From: Halarcobacter sp.
Lineage (GTDB): Bacteria > Campylobacterota > Campylobacteria > Campylobacterales > Arcobacteraceae
Assembly (NCBI GenBank): GCA_030145305.1
Contig: JAQYVX010000006.1
Location: 141,649-205,648 of the forward strand
Direction of reading: 5' to 3'
Length of the DNA: 64,000 nucleotides
Of this stretch, positions 1 through 9,664 are shown in pieces. The translations under genes and the position numbers were made by a program. Under the pieces are notes generated by a model. It did not search any database and was not told the origin of the DNA. It was given only the letters and a program-made list of their open reading frames with translations. Numbering within the stretch: the stretch's first letter is position 1; every line of letters begins with the position of its first letter.

Positions 1-547
1 TATTAAGTCTAAAATCCTCTTTATATAAAATCAAAGAAATCTTTTCATCTATTTTTGCATCTTCTATATTTCCAAGAATTTCTGAAATTTCGAAACTTTT
101 ATTATCAACTAATAAAATATCCCCATCATTTCCTTCAATTTTCTTTTTATTTTGTAAAAGAATACTCTCTTTAACAGTAAAATAATTTTTGTCTTTTATA
201 TATACTAAGATATCATTTTTTGTTCCAGATAAAACTCTTAAAACTTTTGCTTTTATTTTACTTCTAGGATTAAAAACTCTTTTGGCAATAACTAAGTCAC
301 CATCAAAGGCACCACTTAAGTGCTCAAAATCTAAAGATATATCTTTGTGTTCATTAAGTAAATCATGTAAAGTTGCCCTATTTTTATTTACTTTAATGGT
401 ACCTACTTTATATTTTGAATTTAAAGAGTATTCATTATTTTGAAAAATAACAATATCCTCTTTTTCGAATTCTTTTAGTTTTTGTATTTCGTTTTTAGTA
501 AAATCTTTTTCCTGATGCTGTAATTTAACAAATAAATTTTTTAGCAA
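1..547 (-). CDS. rnr: Ribonuclease R, N-terminal part (partial, cut by window start)
   Basis: The minus strand is open from 547 to the window edge (182 codons). The start is a TTG at 547-545 with a GAGGAAG ribosome-binding site six bases upstream. The reading MLKNLFVKLQHQ... continues through a stretch with GDLVIAKRVF and KIKAKVLRVL, as in the cold-shock-type RNA-binding domains that precede the RNB catalytic domain, and then through FEISEILGNIED, which resembles the same region of the epsilonproteobacterial RNase R. The family is a 3'-5' exoribonuclease that degrades structured RNA. The catalytic RNB domain lies outside the window. It is divergent from ilvC. I identify it from partial motifs only. 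Confidence 0.75.
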   Translation of the reverse strand, partial: MLKNLFVKLQHQEKDFTKNEIQKLKEFEKEDIVIFQNNEYSLNSKYKVGTIKVNKNRATLHDLLNEHKDISLDFEHLSGAFDGDLVIAKRVFNPRSKIKAKVLRVLSGTKNDILVYIKDKNYFTVKESILLQNKKKIEGNDGDILLVDNKSFEISEILGNIEDAKIDEKISLILYKEDFRLN

Positions 548-604
548 TATAACTTCCTCGTATAAATTTACATATATATTATCTAAAAATTAGTTTTATT
601 TCGA

Positions 605-632
605 TATAATCCAAACAAAATTTACTAGAGGA
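605..632 (+). promoter_or_regulatory. ilvC promoter -10 box and ribosome-binding site
   Basis: A consensus -10 box TATAAT lies at 605-610 in the AT-rich gap between rnr and ilvC, and a ribosome-binding site AGAGGA at 627-632, followed by the ATG at 640. No -35 box is obvious, which is usual for sigma-70 promoters in this phylum. Confidence 0.55.
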
Positions 633-639
633 TCAATAA

Positions 640-1662
<1,023 letters not shown>

Positions 1663-1670
1663 TTATTTTT

Positions 1671-1706
1671 TAAAGTAAGGTAAGATTTAAATATCTCCTT
1701 ACTTTA
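1671..1706 (+). terminator. Hairpin after ilvC (weak terminator or processing site)
   Basis: A perfect 10-base inverted repeat, TAAAGTAAGG at 1671-1680 and CCTTACTTTA at 1697-1706, has a further AGAT/ATCT pairing inside its loop. There is no U-tract afterwards, so it may be an attenuating or RNA-stabilising hairpin rather than a full terminator. The next gene starts only 14 bases later. Confidence 0.5.
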
Positions 1707-1719
1707 AGACTACTTTCCT

Positions 1720-2847
1720 ATGACAAAAAGAAAAACTAAAAAGAAATCTACTAGAAAAAAAAGTATTCATAAAAAACAATCAATAAACTATAAATTGATA
1801 AATTCAATTTTAGCAATAATTATTGTTTTAATTCTTGCAATTATATTTATACTTTATACAACTGATAGCAAAAAATTAAAAGAGTCAAAAGAGTTATCTC
1901 AAAAAGTTGAGAAAACTATAAAAAAAGAACTTTTAAAAGTTGAAGAGATAAGTAAAGAAGAACTCGACAAATACTTTGAAAAAGTAGAGACTAAAAAAGA
2001 CCAATTTGAAGAATATACTAAAGATTTATATGAAGAATATATTGATAAAGATCATAAAATTGAACAAGATGATAAAAATATATTAATAAAAAAAGATGAA
2101 AATTTAAAACAAAAAATAGATGAAGAAAAAAAACAAGAGAATATAAAAATTCCAATAAAAAAAGTTATTGTAAAAGACCAACCCCTAGCAATATTAACAA
2201 ACAAACCAAAACTTGCTATTGTAATTGATGATGTAACAACAAAATCACAACTAAATAAAATTAAAAAAATAGGATATAGAGTAACTCCTTCTTTTATGCC
2301 TCCAACTCCTGGGCATCCAAACTCTGCAAATATAAGTAAAGATTTGGATTTTTATATGATACATTTTCCTCTTGAGGCTTCTACTTTTAGAGCTGAAGAA
2401 AAAAATACCTTACATATTACAGATTCATATGAAAGAATTGAAAAAAGAGTGTCAGAAATTAGACAATGGTACCCAAATGCAAAATATACAAATAATCATA
2501 CAGGAAGTAAATTTACTTCAAATACTCAAGCTATGGATAGACTATTTAAGGCCTTAGTAAAATATGACTTTGTTTTTATGGATAGTAGAACTAGTGGGAA
2601 AACTGTAGGAAAACAAATGGCAAAGAAATATAATATGCCATATATTGTAAGAAATGTATTTTTAGATAATGAACAAGATTTTGCATATATTCAAAATCAA
2701 TTAAAAAAGGCAATAAGAATTGCTAAAAAAAATGGTCAAGCAATAGCAATTTGTCATCCCCATTCAATTACATTAAAAGTATTAAGAGAGTCAAAACATC
2801 TTTTAAAAGATTTAGAATTAGTTTATGTAAATCAACTTTCTTATTAA
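1720..2847 (+). CDS. Divergent polysaccharide deacetylase family protein (YibQ/DUF610-like)
   Basis: The 375-residue protein has a Lys/Arg-rich N-terminus, one transmembrane helix at about residues 27-47 and a long charged, coiled-coil-prone linker (about 50-140). The C-terminal domain begins at KLAIVIDDV (about residue 164). It then has HFPLEA, a NNHTGSKFT block, FMDSRTSGK and an AICHPHS motif, all typical of the divergent polysaccharide deacetylase family (PF04748). The domain is expected outside the inner membrane, tethered by the helix. Members often sit beside cell-division or envelope genes, and the substrate is not established. It follows ilvC by 57 bases and may be co-transcribed. Specific function is unknown. 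Confidence 0.8.
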   Translation: MTKRKTKKKSTRKKSIHKKQSINYKLINSILAIIIVLILAIIFILYTTDSKKLKESKELSQKVEKTIKKELLKVEEISKEELDKYFEKVETKKDQFEEYTKDLYEEYIDKDHKIEQDDKNILIKKDENLKQKIDEEKKQENIKIPIKKVIVKDQPLAILTNKPKLAIVIDDVTTKSQLNKIKKIGYRVTPSFMPPTPGHPNSANISKDLDFYMIHFPLEASTFRAEEKNTLHITDSYERIEKRVSEIRQWYPNAKYTNNHTGSKFTSNTQAMDRLFKALVKYDFVFMDSRTSGKTVGKQMAKKYNMPYIVRNVFLDNEQDFAYIQNQLKKAIRIAKKNGQAIAICHPHSITLKVLRESKHLLKDLELVYVNQLSY

Positions 2848-2852
2848 AAAAA

Positions 2853-3506
2853 TTAATCTATTGCATGTAGTATATAGCCACAACTTGTAGTTTCAATAGT
2901 ATTTTTTGGTAATTTACTTCTTAATCTTTTAATCATTTGGCGAATACTCATTAAAGAACTAATCTCACCTTCCCAAACATATTGTTCAATAGCCTCTAAA
3001 GAAAGGGGACTGTTTGCATATTTTAAAGAAAAAATCAAAAAAAGTGTCTCTTTATGCGTTAATTTTACTAGCTTATTTTTTTTATTAAATAGTGTTTCTA
3101 AATTTATATCAAAATAAAAACCTTCTTTTAAATTAAAAATATTATTTTTCTTACATAATTGGTCAATTTTTGTCTCTAATTCATAAATATAAAATGGTTT
3201 TTTTAAAAAATCGTTACAGCCTTTTTCATATGCCTTTTTAACTGTTTCTAATTCTATATTTGAAGTTATAATTATAATAGGAACATCTTTTTGACATTCT
3301 CTTATAGTCTTTAAAATAGTCAAACCGTCAATATTAGGTACATTTATATCCAATACAAAACAATCATAACCATTTATAATATTGTTATATGCCTCTTCTC
3401 CATCACAAAAGGTATCTACTTTATAATTTTTTTCTTCTAACATTTCAACAATGATTTCTGATAAATTTTCATTATCTTCAAGTAGTAATATTTTCATCGT
3501 CTTCAT
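2853..3506 (-). CDS. Two-component response regulator, OmpR/PhoB type
   Basis: The receiver domain covers about residues 1-120. It has an acidic pocket in LLEDNENL, the probable phospho-acceptor Asp in FVLDINVPN, a Thr/Ser switch in IIITSN and the conserved Lys in FLKKPF. The C-terminal ~90 residues fit a winged-helix trans_reg_C domain (THKETLFLIFSLKYAN, SIRQMIKRLRSKL, TTSCGYIL). The start at 3506 overlaps the 3' end of the upstream kinase gene by 29 bases. A second in-frame ATG at 3497 is equally possible and neither has a clear ribosome-binding site. The overlap indicates translational coupling with the kinase. Its probable target is the nearby torA-type operon, by inference. Confidence 0.9.
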   Translation of the reverse strand: MKTMKILLLEDNENLSEIIVEMLEEKNYKVDTFCDGEEAYNNIINGYDCFVLDINVPNIDGLTILKTIRECQKDVPIIIITSNIELETVKKAYEKGCNDFLKKPFYIYELETKIDQLCKKNNIFNLKEGFYFDINLETLFNKKNKLVKLTHKETLFLIFSLKYANSPLSLEAIEQYVWEGEISSLMSIRQMIKRLRSKLPKNTIETTSCGYILHAID

Positions 3507-5649
3507 TTTCTAATTTAGGTAAAGTAATAAGAAATTTTGCTCCTATTTCTTGAACATAGGCATTTAATTTTCCATGCATTTTTTTTTCAATAATTAATTT
3601 TGCCATATACAAACCAATACCATCACCATCCTTTTTTGTTGTAAAATATGGTTCAAATACTTTTTCAATAATTTTATCACTTAAACCAATTCCATCATCG
3701 ACAATTTTTATTTTAACACTTTCTTCAATTTGAGTTAAGATAATAGTTATATTTCCACCATCAATATTCTTCTTTCTAGCAGATAAAATGGAATCTTTTG
3801 AGTTATTAATTAAGTTTAATATTACTTGTTTAAACTCATTTGGATAACCCCAAATGAATATCTTTTTTTCTAAGATATTCACATATTCAATATTAATATT
3901 TGAGTATTTCAATGAAGTTTCAAGTATATTTAGAATTTCTTTTATTCCATTACTTATATCAAATTTTATTGGTTTAGTGGAAGGTTTAATAAAAGCTCTA
4001 AAACTATCCATTGTTGCACCCATAAAAATAACTTGTTCCATAATAACTTCAAAATATTTATTTATCTCTTTTGTAGTTAATTTATTATTTTTATTATAGT
4101 AATACATTTTATGGGCAACTGCTGATAGAGTAACTAAAGGTGTTTTCCATTGATGAACTAAGGCAGATAACATTTCACCAACTTCAGTAAGTTTGGATTG
4201 TTGAATAATAAATTGCTTATTTATTTCAGCTTGTTTTTTATCAGTTATATCTGTAATAATAGTTACAATTTCTGTTTCATTATTTTCATCTTTTATAAAT
4301 CTATTCTTGACCATATAAACTCTTTGATCATACTCAAAGTCGAAATAATCTAAAGTAAATAACTTATCTTTAAAATTAAATTCATGAAAATAATTTAAAA
4401 TATCTTTGATATTTTCACCTAATATTTCTGATTGTATTTTATTAACAAAGAGTTCAAAAGAATTATTACAACCTTTTATAATCCCCTTACTATCAATCCA
4501 AAATACTAAACTTTCAATATTACTTAACTGAGCTTCTGAAAGTTTTTGTTGAATAAGCAATTTTTTTTCTAATTTCATTTTTTTCACTACGCCTATTACA
4601 AGTAAAATAAGGAAGAGTATAACAATAGGAAAAACAATAAAAGCAATATCAATTAACTCCCTATTACTTTCAAAAAAACCTCTTGGAGAATTTATTAATA
4701 TTGCATCATTTGGGATTTTCAAATTATCTAAATGATACTTTTTTAAAATTTTATAATCAAACTGCCATTTTACTTCCGAAGGTTTTGCTTTTGCTTTTAT
4801 ATTTTTATTTAATAATAGTCTTTCAAGCCATAAAGCTGCATCATACCCTTGTTCATAACCACTTGATAATAAACCTCCTACGACACCTCTACCAAAATGA
4901 GAATCAGTTAGTGCAAAAACAGGATGAGGAGATTCTTTAATTAAATTATTTACTTTATGATATGGAATATACTCTCCTTTATCATTAATAAATAATGAAC
5001 CAAAAAGTATTACACTATTTTTAGGTAATTTTTTTACATCTTTTTTTATTTGTTCTACATTACCATGAAAAATAAATTTAACTTCAATATTTTTAGCTAT
5101 TTTTTTTATGGATGTTTTTATTTTATTATTAATTAATTTTGAGGATAAAGTTAAATCATTTATAATATATAAGGTTTTCAAATTAGGGAAAGAATCTATT
5201 ATAAAATTTATATTTGTAGTTACTTGTTTATTTTCAAATACTACGGGGATATTGTTTTTAATGGCTTTTTCAACATCTATACCAGGGGCATCTTTATCTA
5301 AACCAGTAAAAATTATTTGAGTGTTTTTAAAGAGTTTTTCTTTATATTTCAAAACAAAATCAATTGCATAATTATCTGCAACAATAAGAACATCATAGTG
5401 TCTTGATTTTAATTTGTGTACAAAAAGTTCATAGACTATATTTTGATACTCTAAAGAATTATTCTTTTTACTATCCATATACTCTGTAGTTAATTCATAT
5501 TTATCTTGTTTTGATAATACATCCTCCACACCTTTTGATATATCATCACTCCATTTTAAACCTTTATTATATGACTGTAATAATAGTATTTGTTTAGGAG
5601 ATGCATATAGACTTATAATAGTAAGTAGTAAAATCAATAGTATTTTCAT
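3478..5649 (-). CDS. Sensor histidine kinase with ABC-type substrate-binding sensor domain
   Basis: The 723-residue protein begins with a signal peptide (about 1-16). A periplasmic domain of about 300 residues follows, resembling the ABC-transporter substrate-binding family PF04392 (QILLLQSYNKGLKWSDDI, GLDKDAPG, GRGVVGG). One transmembrane helix lies near 335-357, then a PAS-like domain (about 370-475). The dimerisation domain has the H-box VHQWKTPL, and the ATPase domain has N-box LNLINNSKDSI, DDGIGL and GDGIGLYMAKLII. The kinase thus senses a periplasmic ligand and phosphorylates the overlapping regulator downstream. The neighbouring TorA-type operon suggests an N- or S-oxide or a related electron acceptor as signal; that is inference. 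Two tandem copies of a 10-mer (5651-5670) cover its ribosome-binding site. Confidence 0.9.
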   Translation of the reverse strand: MKILLILLLTIISLYASPKQILLLQSYNKGLKWSDDISKGVEDVLSKQDKYELTTEYMDSKKNNSLEYQNIVYELFVHKLKSRHYDVLIVADNYAIDFVLKYKEKLFKNTQIIFTGLDKDAPGIDVEKAIKNNIPVVFENKQVTTNINFIIDSFPNLKTLYIINDLTLSSKLINNKIKTSIKKIAKNIEVKFIFHGNVEQIKKDVKKLPKNSVILFGSLFINDKGEYIPYHKVNNLIKESPHPVFALTDSHFGRGVVGGLLSSGYEQGYDAALWLERLLLNKNIKAKAKPSEVKWQFDYKILKKYHLDNLKIPNDAILINSPRGFFESNRELIDIAFIVFPIVILFLILLVIGVVKKMKLEKKLLIQQKLSEAQLSNIESLVFWIDSKGIIKGCNNSFELFVNKIQSEILGENIKDILNYFHEFNFKDKLFTLDYFDFEYDQRVYMVKNRFIKDENNETEIVTIITDITDKKQAEINKQFIIQQSKLTEVGEMLSALVHQWKTPLVTLSAVAHKMYYYNKNNKLTTKEINKYFEVIMEQVIFMGATMDSFRAFIKPSTKPIKFDISNGIKEILNILETSLKYSNINIEYVNILEKKIFIWGYPNEFKQVILNLINNSKDSILSARKKNIDGGNITIILTQIEESVKIKIVDDGIGLSDKIIEKVFEPYFTTKKDGDGIGLYMAKLIIEKKMHGKLNAYVQEIGAKFLITLPKLENEDDENITT

Positions 5650-5690
5650 TATCTATCCTAATCTATCCTACTTACTATTATATCAGAATT

Positions 5691-6266
5691 TTAGTGTTTG
5701 TAAATATTACTCTTTTGAAGATAATTTACAATAAAATCCTCGTCTTTTTGAGTTAATCCAGCTTGTTCAGCCATCGAATCAATTATTGAAGGAAATTCTC
5801 CTGCAAAATGACTTTCAGCTTTTGGAGCTTCATGACAACCACTACATCTTAAGCTTACAAACTCTTTTTCTTTTTTCCATAAGCTTGAAAAATCACTAGT
5901 TAGTTTTTTAGTTTGAATCCAACCTTTAATACTATTTTCAATCCAAACCTCTTCATATTTGTCTTCTTTAGTTTGAAGAATTTTTCTTAACTTTATTCCT
6001 TTTCCTTCAAGCTTAGCTAAGTGGACGGTAACTCCTTCTTTGAAAAAAAGTTTATCATTTGGTTCTTCTTCATATGACCAACCTTTTAATTCTACAAGGG
6101 AATAAGTGCCTTTTGTTTTAAGAACATTCACCTTTGTCCCCTTGCTAATTGTAGCAAGGGCTGTACTAGTTTTAATTTCAAAGATTTTACTTTCTTCTAT
6201 TACATAGGAATCTGCAAATAAATTAAATGCAAATCCTAAGCATAACAAATATACTAACTTTTTCAT
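5691..6266 (-). CDS. Monohaem cytochrome c with SH3-like domain, partner of TorA
   Basis: The start chosen is the ATG at 6266 (MKKLVYLLCLGF), which has GAGGA five bases upstream; it leaves one base after the torA stop. A longer in-frame reading to 6287 is less likely. The 191-residue product has a signal peptide (about 1-19), an SH3-like segment (about 20-120) and a C-terminal CSGCH haem motif with a later Met-containing helix. It is an exported electron carrier. In Campylobacter a TorA-like reductase is also followed by a small monohaem cytochrome (Cj0264/Cj0265), so this most likely delivers electrons to the reductase encoded just upstream. Confidence 0.85.
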   Translation of the reverse strand: MKKLVYLLCLGFAFNLFADSYVIEESKIFEIKTSTALATISKGTKVNVLKTKGTYSLVELKGWSYEEEPNDKLFFKEGVTVHLAKLEGKGIKLRKILQTKEDKYEEVWIENSIKGWIQTKKLTSDFSSLWKKEKEFVSLRCSGCHEAPKAESHFAGEFPSIIDSMAEQAGLTQKDEDFIVNYLQKSNIYKH

Positions 6267-6267
6267 A

Positions 6268-8712
6268 TTATCCTCTTTGTGGAGCACTAAAAACTTTTAT
6301 AGGAGGTAATTCTCCCTCAAATTTCTCAAAGTCAACTAAAGCAGTGTGTGCAATATTTCCTTGAGCTAAGCTAGAAGTCCCTTTATCAATTGTTAGAACA
6401 TTAACATGCCCATGAACACAAGAGGTATCACCATTTGCAAAGTCTGCTGGATCATACCAAGAACCTTCAGAAATAGAAACTACATTTTTTCTAATAGTAT
6501 CAGTCACAACTGCTCCTGCTAAGATTGAACCTCTGTCGTTAAATACTCGAACTACATCTCCATCATTAATTCCTTTTGCTTTTGCATCAGCTGGATTAAT
6601 TAACATTGGTTCTCTTCCTTGTACTTCATAAACATTTCTTAGCCATGTATTATTAAGTTGCGAATGTAATCTATATTTTGGATGTGGAGAAACAATATGA
6701 AATGGATATTTCTCTGCTTTTTTACTTCCTAGATATTCAATTGGTTCATACCAAGTTGGATGTGGTTTACAATCAGAATAATTATAAGCTTCTATAGTTT
6801 TTGAATAAATTTCTATTTTACCAGAAGGTGTTCCTAATCTATTTGCTCTTTTATCATCAATAAAACTTTTATATGAAACAAAGTTTTTTGCTTTTTCTGT
6901 AATTTCAAAATCAACATGTCCTTTTTCCCAGAATTCTTCAAATGATGGCATTGCAATATTTTTACTTTTTGCTTGTTTCATACTTCCTTTGTAAAATTCT
7001 TGAATCCAATCCATTTCATTTTTACCTTCAGTATAATATTTATCTAATCCTAATTTACTTAGTATTCCAGTACAAATATCATAATCATTTTTTGACTCAG
7101 CTAATGGTTCAACTGCTTTTTTCATCGCAATTATAGACTCATGAGAGCCGTGTCCATAGAAAGTAATATCATTTCTTTCTAATGATGTTGTTGTTGGTAA
7201 AACAATATCTGCCATTCTTGCACTAGCTGTCCAGTATGGATCTGCAAATACAATTGTTTCAGGTTTTTCCCATGCTTTAATTAATTTATTTACATCTTGA
7301 TGATGATGGAATGGATTTCCTCCCGCCCAATAAATCATTTTAATATCTGGATATGTTAAATCTTTTCCATTATATTTAAAGGCTTTCCCTGGATTTAATA
7401 ACATATCTGAAATTTTAGAAACAGGTATATATTTTGATTTTCTAGTTACCCATGGAATATCTTTTGTTTCTTTAAAACTATTTGGTAAAGCTCCTAATCC
7501 TGGTGCACTAGCAGCACTTGCTCCTAGATTTGAGTAGTGTCCTGAATAAGTATATCCACCCCCTGCTTGACCAATTTGACCAATCATTGCAGCCAAAGTA
7601 GTAATCATCCAATGAGATTGTTCTCCTGAATCCATACGTTGAATTGCCCAACCACCCATTAAAGTTGTTTTTCCTTTTGAAAATAATTTAGCTAAGGCAA
7701 TAATTTCTTTTTCAGAAATACCTGTGATTTTTTCTGCCCATGAAGGTGTTTTATCTATTCCATCTTCTTTTCCTATTAAATATGCAAAAAATTCTTTTCG
7801 TCCAAAAGTATATTTTTTCATAAATTTTTCATCATGTAAATTATTTTTATACATATAATTTGCAATACCTAATAATAAAGCTACATCAGTTCCTGGTTTC
7901 AATGATATTTGTTTAGCATTTAGTTTTTGTGCAGTTTCAGTATAAATAGGATTTATATTTATAATATTTATTTCTCTTTTTTTAGCTTCTTTTTTAAGTT
8001 CATCCATATAAGAATAAAATGAATGCTCAGCACTTGTCCATGCAATTTTATTAGTAATATAAGGGTCAGCCCCAATTATCACTAGATTATCAACATTTTT
8101 AACAACAGTATGCCAAGCAGAAGGTTTATAATAAGCACTTGCACTTCCAGTAACATAAGGCATAATAACTCTAATTGCTCCAGTAGAATAAGTATTTACA
8201 TCATCTACAAATCCACCAGTTAATTTTAACATTCTATGCGAAACATTACGAATCATATGCATATTTCCACATTCCCACCATCCATAACAACCGCCATATA
8301 CGCTATCTGGACCGTGATCTTTATGAACTCTTTTAAATTCTTTAGCAACTAATTCATAGGCCTTTTCCCATGATACTCTGATAAATTTTTCTTTTCCTCT
8401 TTTAGATGTATCACTTTTATGTCCATCTTTTAAGAAACCTTCTCTTACATAAGGATATTTTACTCTAGTAGGAGAGTAGACTCTATCTGGAATTGCATTA
8501 ATCATCTCACCGGGATTTCTGTCTTTTTCAAAAGGAGCAACTCTTACTAATTTGCCATCTTTTACTATTGAATAAAAAGCACCATAATGAGTGGCAGTTA
8601 AAATTTTCTTACTACTATTAATAATAGTTGCATTTAAAGCAGGATTAATTGCAGCCAAAGTTACAGCAGCCCCTGCACCTTTTAAAAATTCTCTTCTTTT
8701 TAAATCTTTCAT
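6268..8712 (-). CDS. torA: TMAO/DMSO-type molybdopterin reductase (TorA-like), Tat-exported
   Basis: The 814-residue protein has a twin-arginine signal (RREFLKG at about residues 6-12). It lacks an N-terminal Cys cluster, as expected for members without an FeS centre. The body is that of a bis-molybdopterin guanine dinucleotide oxidoreductase. YSTGAIRVIMPYV contains the Ser that ligates molybdenum in TorA, and the C-terminal dinucleotide-binding domain carries LHSQLNNTW and VRVFNDRG. Known relatives reduce trimethylamine N-oxide, DMSO or biotin sulfoxide in the periplasm for anaerobic respiration. It has an AAGGATG ribosome-binding site and heads an operon with the small cytochrome c. The exact substrate cannot be read from sequence. 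Confidence 0.9.
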   Translation of the reverse strand: MKDLKRREFLKGAGAAVTLAAINPALNATIINSSKKILTATHYGAFYSIVKDGKLVRVAPFEKDRNPGEMINAIPDRVYSPTRVKYPYVREGFLKDGHKSDTSKRGKEKFIRVSWEKAYELVAKEFKRVHKDHGPDSVYGGCYGWWECGNMHMIRNVSHRMLKLTGGFVDDVNTYSTGAIRVIMPYVTGSASAYYKPSAWHTVVKNVDNLVIIGADPYITNKIAWTSAEHSFYSYMDELKKEAKKREINIININPIYTETAQKLNAKQISLKPGTDVALLLGIANYMYKNNLHDEKFMKKYTFGRKEFFAYLIGKEDGIDKTPSWAEKITGISEKEIIALAKLFSKGKTTLMGGWAIQRMDSGEQSHWMITTLAAMIGQIGQAGGGYTYSGHYSNLGASAASAPGLGALPNSFKETKDIPWVTRKSKYIPVSKISDMLLNPGKAFKYNGKDLTYPDIKMIYWAGGNPFHHHQDVNKLIKAWEKPETIVFADPYWTASARMADIVLPTTTSLERNDITFYGHGSHESIIAMKKAVEPLAESKNDYDICTGILSKLGLDKYYTEGKNEMDWIQEFYKGSMKQAKSKNIAMPSFEEFWEKGHVDFEITEKAKNFVSYKSFIDDKRANRLGTPSGKIEIYSKTIEAYNYSDCKPHPTWYEPIEYLGSKKAEKYPFHIVSPHPKYRLHSQLNNTWLRNVYEVQGREPMLINPADAKAKGINDGDVVRVFNDRGSILAGAVVTDTIRKNVVSISEGSWYDPADFANGDTSCVHGHVNVLTIDKGTSSLAQGNIAHTALVDFEKFEGELPPIKVFSAPQRG

Positions 8713-8758
8713 CTTTCATCCTTTTAGATTTTTATTTAAAGAATTCTAACAATATCTA

Positions 8759-8777
8759 TTGTCAAATAGTTGTCAAA
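8759..8777. promoter_or_regulatory. Candidate response-regulator site: direct repeat upstream of torA
   Basis: TTGTCAAA occurs at 8759-8766 and again at 8770-8777, an 11-base period, about 50-65 bases upstream of the torA start. A possible -10 box for torA (TAGAAT, minus strand) lies at 8743-8748, so the repeats sit near the -35 position. Tandem half-sites spaced by one helical turn are the normal target of OmpR-type regulators, and one is encoded at 2853-3506. The link is inferred. Confidence 0.45.
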
Positions 8778-8896
8778 AATATATCTAAGTAGAACTAGAA
8801 AATTTAAAGAATAAGAGCACAAACTAAAATAACTAGTTTCATTACTAATTAAGCAACAACTCTATATAATTTTTTAAATTATAATAAAGAGTTAAA

Positions 8897-9664
8897 ATGT
8901 CCCTTAATATAGACTTTCACATAAAAGAATTAGAAGCTATGAAAAAGTATCCTAAAGAGCTTTTTTATAAAGGAAATACTAAACTTTTAGAAAAAAGAAA
9001 AGTTTCCATAATTGGAACAAGACGCCCCTCTTCTTATAGTAAAAAATTTACTCACCAACTTTCAACTGAACTTGCTAAAAGAGATATAGTTATTATAAGT
9101 GGCGCTGCCATTGGAGTTGATGCTATTGCACATTCAAGTGCAGGGGCTAAAAATACCATTGCTGTTGTTGCTAATGGCTTAGATATAAAATATCCCGCAA
9201 TAAATACAAAATTATTAAATTCAATTGAAAAAGAGGGTTTGGTTTTAAGTGCATATAAAAATGGTGAAAAAGCTCGTAATTATACCTTTGTTCATAGAAA
9301 TGAAATTGTAGTTTCTCTTGGTGAAATTTTAATTGTAACACAAGCGGATGAAAAAAGTGGTAGTTTAACTTCTGTAAAATATGCTTTGGATATGGGTAAA
9401 GAAGTTTATACTCTCCCTCATAGATTAGATGAAAGCCTAGGCACTCAAAAACTTGTAGCACAAGGACTAATCAAACCTATTTATGATTTAGAAAAGTTTT
9501 TACACTCTTTTGGGGAAGTAAAAATTAAAAATGATGAATTAAGTACATATCTAAATACTTTCCCTTTATATGAAGAAGCCTTATTAAAATATAAAGAGAA
9601 AATATTTGAATTAGAACTTGAAGGACAAATTAAAATTGAAAATGGTTATATAAAACCACTTTGA
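8897..9664 (+). CDS. dprA: DNA-processing protein DprA (short form)
   Basis: This 255-residue protein carries the Rossmann-like DprA core: VSIIGTRRPSSYSK, then IISGAAIGVDAIAHSSA, then VVANGLDIKYPAIN, then a GSLTSVKYALDMGKEVYTLP block. It loads RecA onto incoming single-stranded DNA during natural transformation. It is shorter than the ~370-residue form because it lacks the N-terminal SAM-like domain, as is common in Campylobacterota. The ATG at 8897 follows TATAAT at 8880-8885 closely, so the leader is very short. It is divergent from torA and convergent with nhaA, whose stop is immediately adjacent. Confidence 0.92.
   Translation: MSLNIDFHIKELEAMKKYPKELFYKGNTKLLEKRKVSIIGTRRPSSYSKKFTHQLSTELAKRDIVIISGAAIGVDAIAHSSAGAKNTIAVVANGLDIKYPAINTKLLNSIEKEGLVLSAYKNGEKARNYTFVHRNEIVVSLGEILIVTQADEKSGSLTSVKYALDMGKEVYTLPHRLDESLGTQKLVAQGLIKPIYDLEKFLHSFGEVKIKNDELSTYLNTFPLYEEALLKYKEKIFELELEGQIKIENGYIKPL

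Noticed and set aside
189..443. Plus-strand open frame in the first 550 bases
   Set aside because: It is antisense to the open minus-strand frame that matches RNase R and shows no family pattern.
1671..1706. Hairpin after ilvC as a branched-chain amino acid attenuator
   Set aside because: It lies downstream of ilvC, with no leader peptide and no U-tract.
3478..3506. Frameshift that would fuse the kinase and regulator into a hybrid kinase
   Set aside because: Both genes have intact, family-typical ends, and a short overlap is normal for such pairs.
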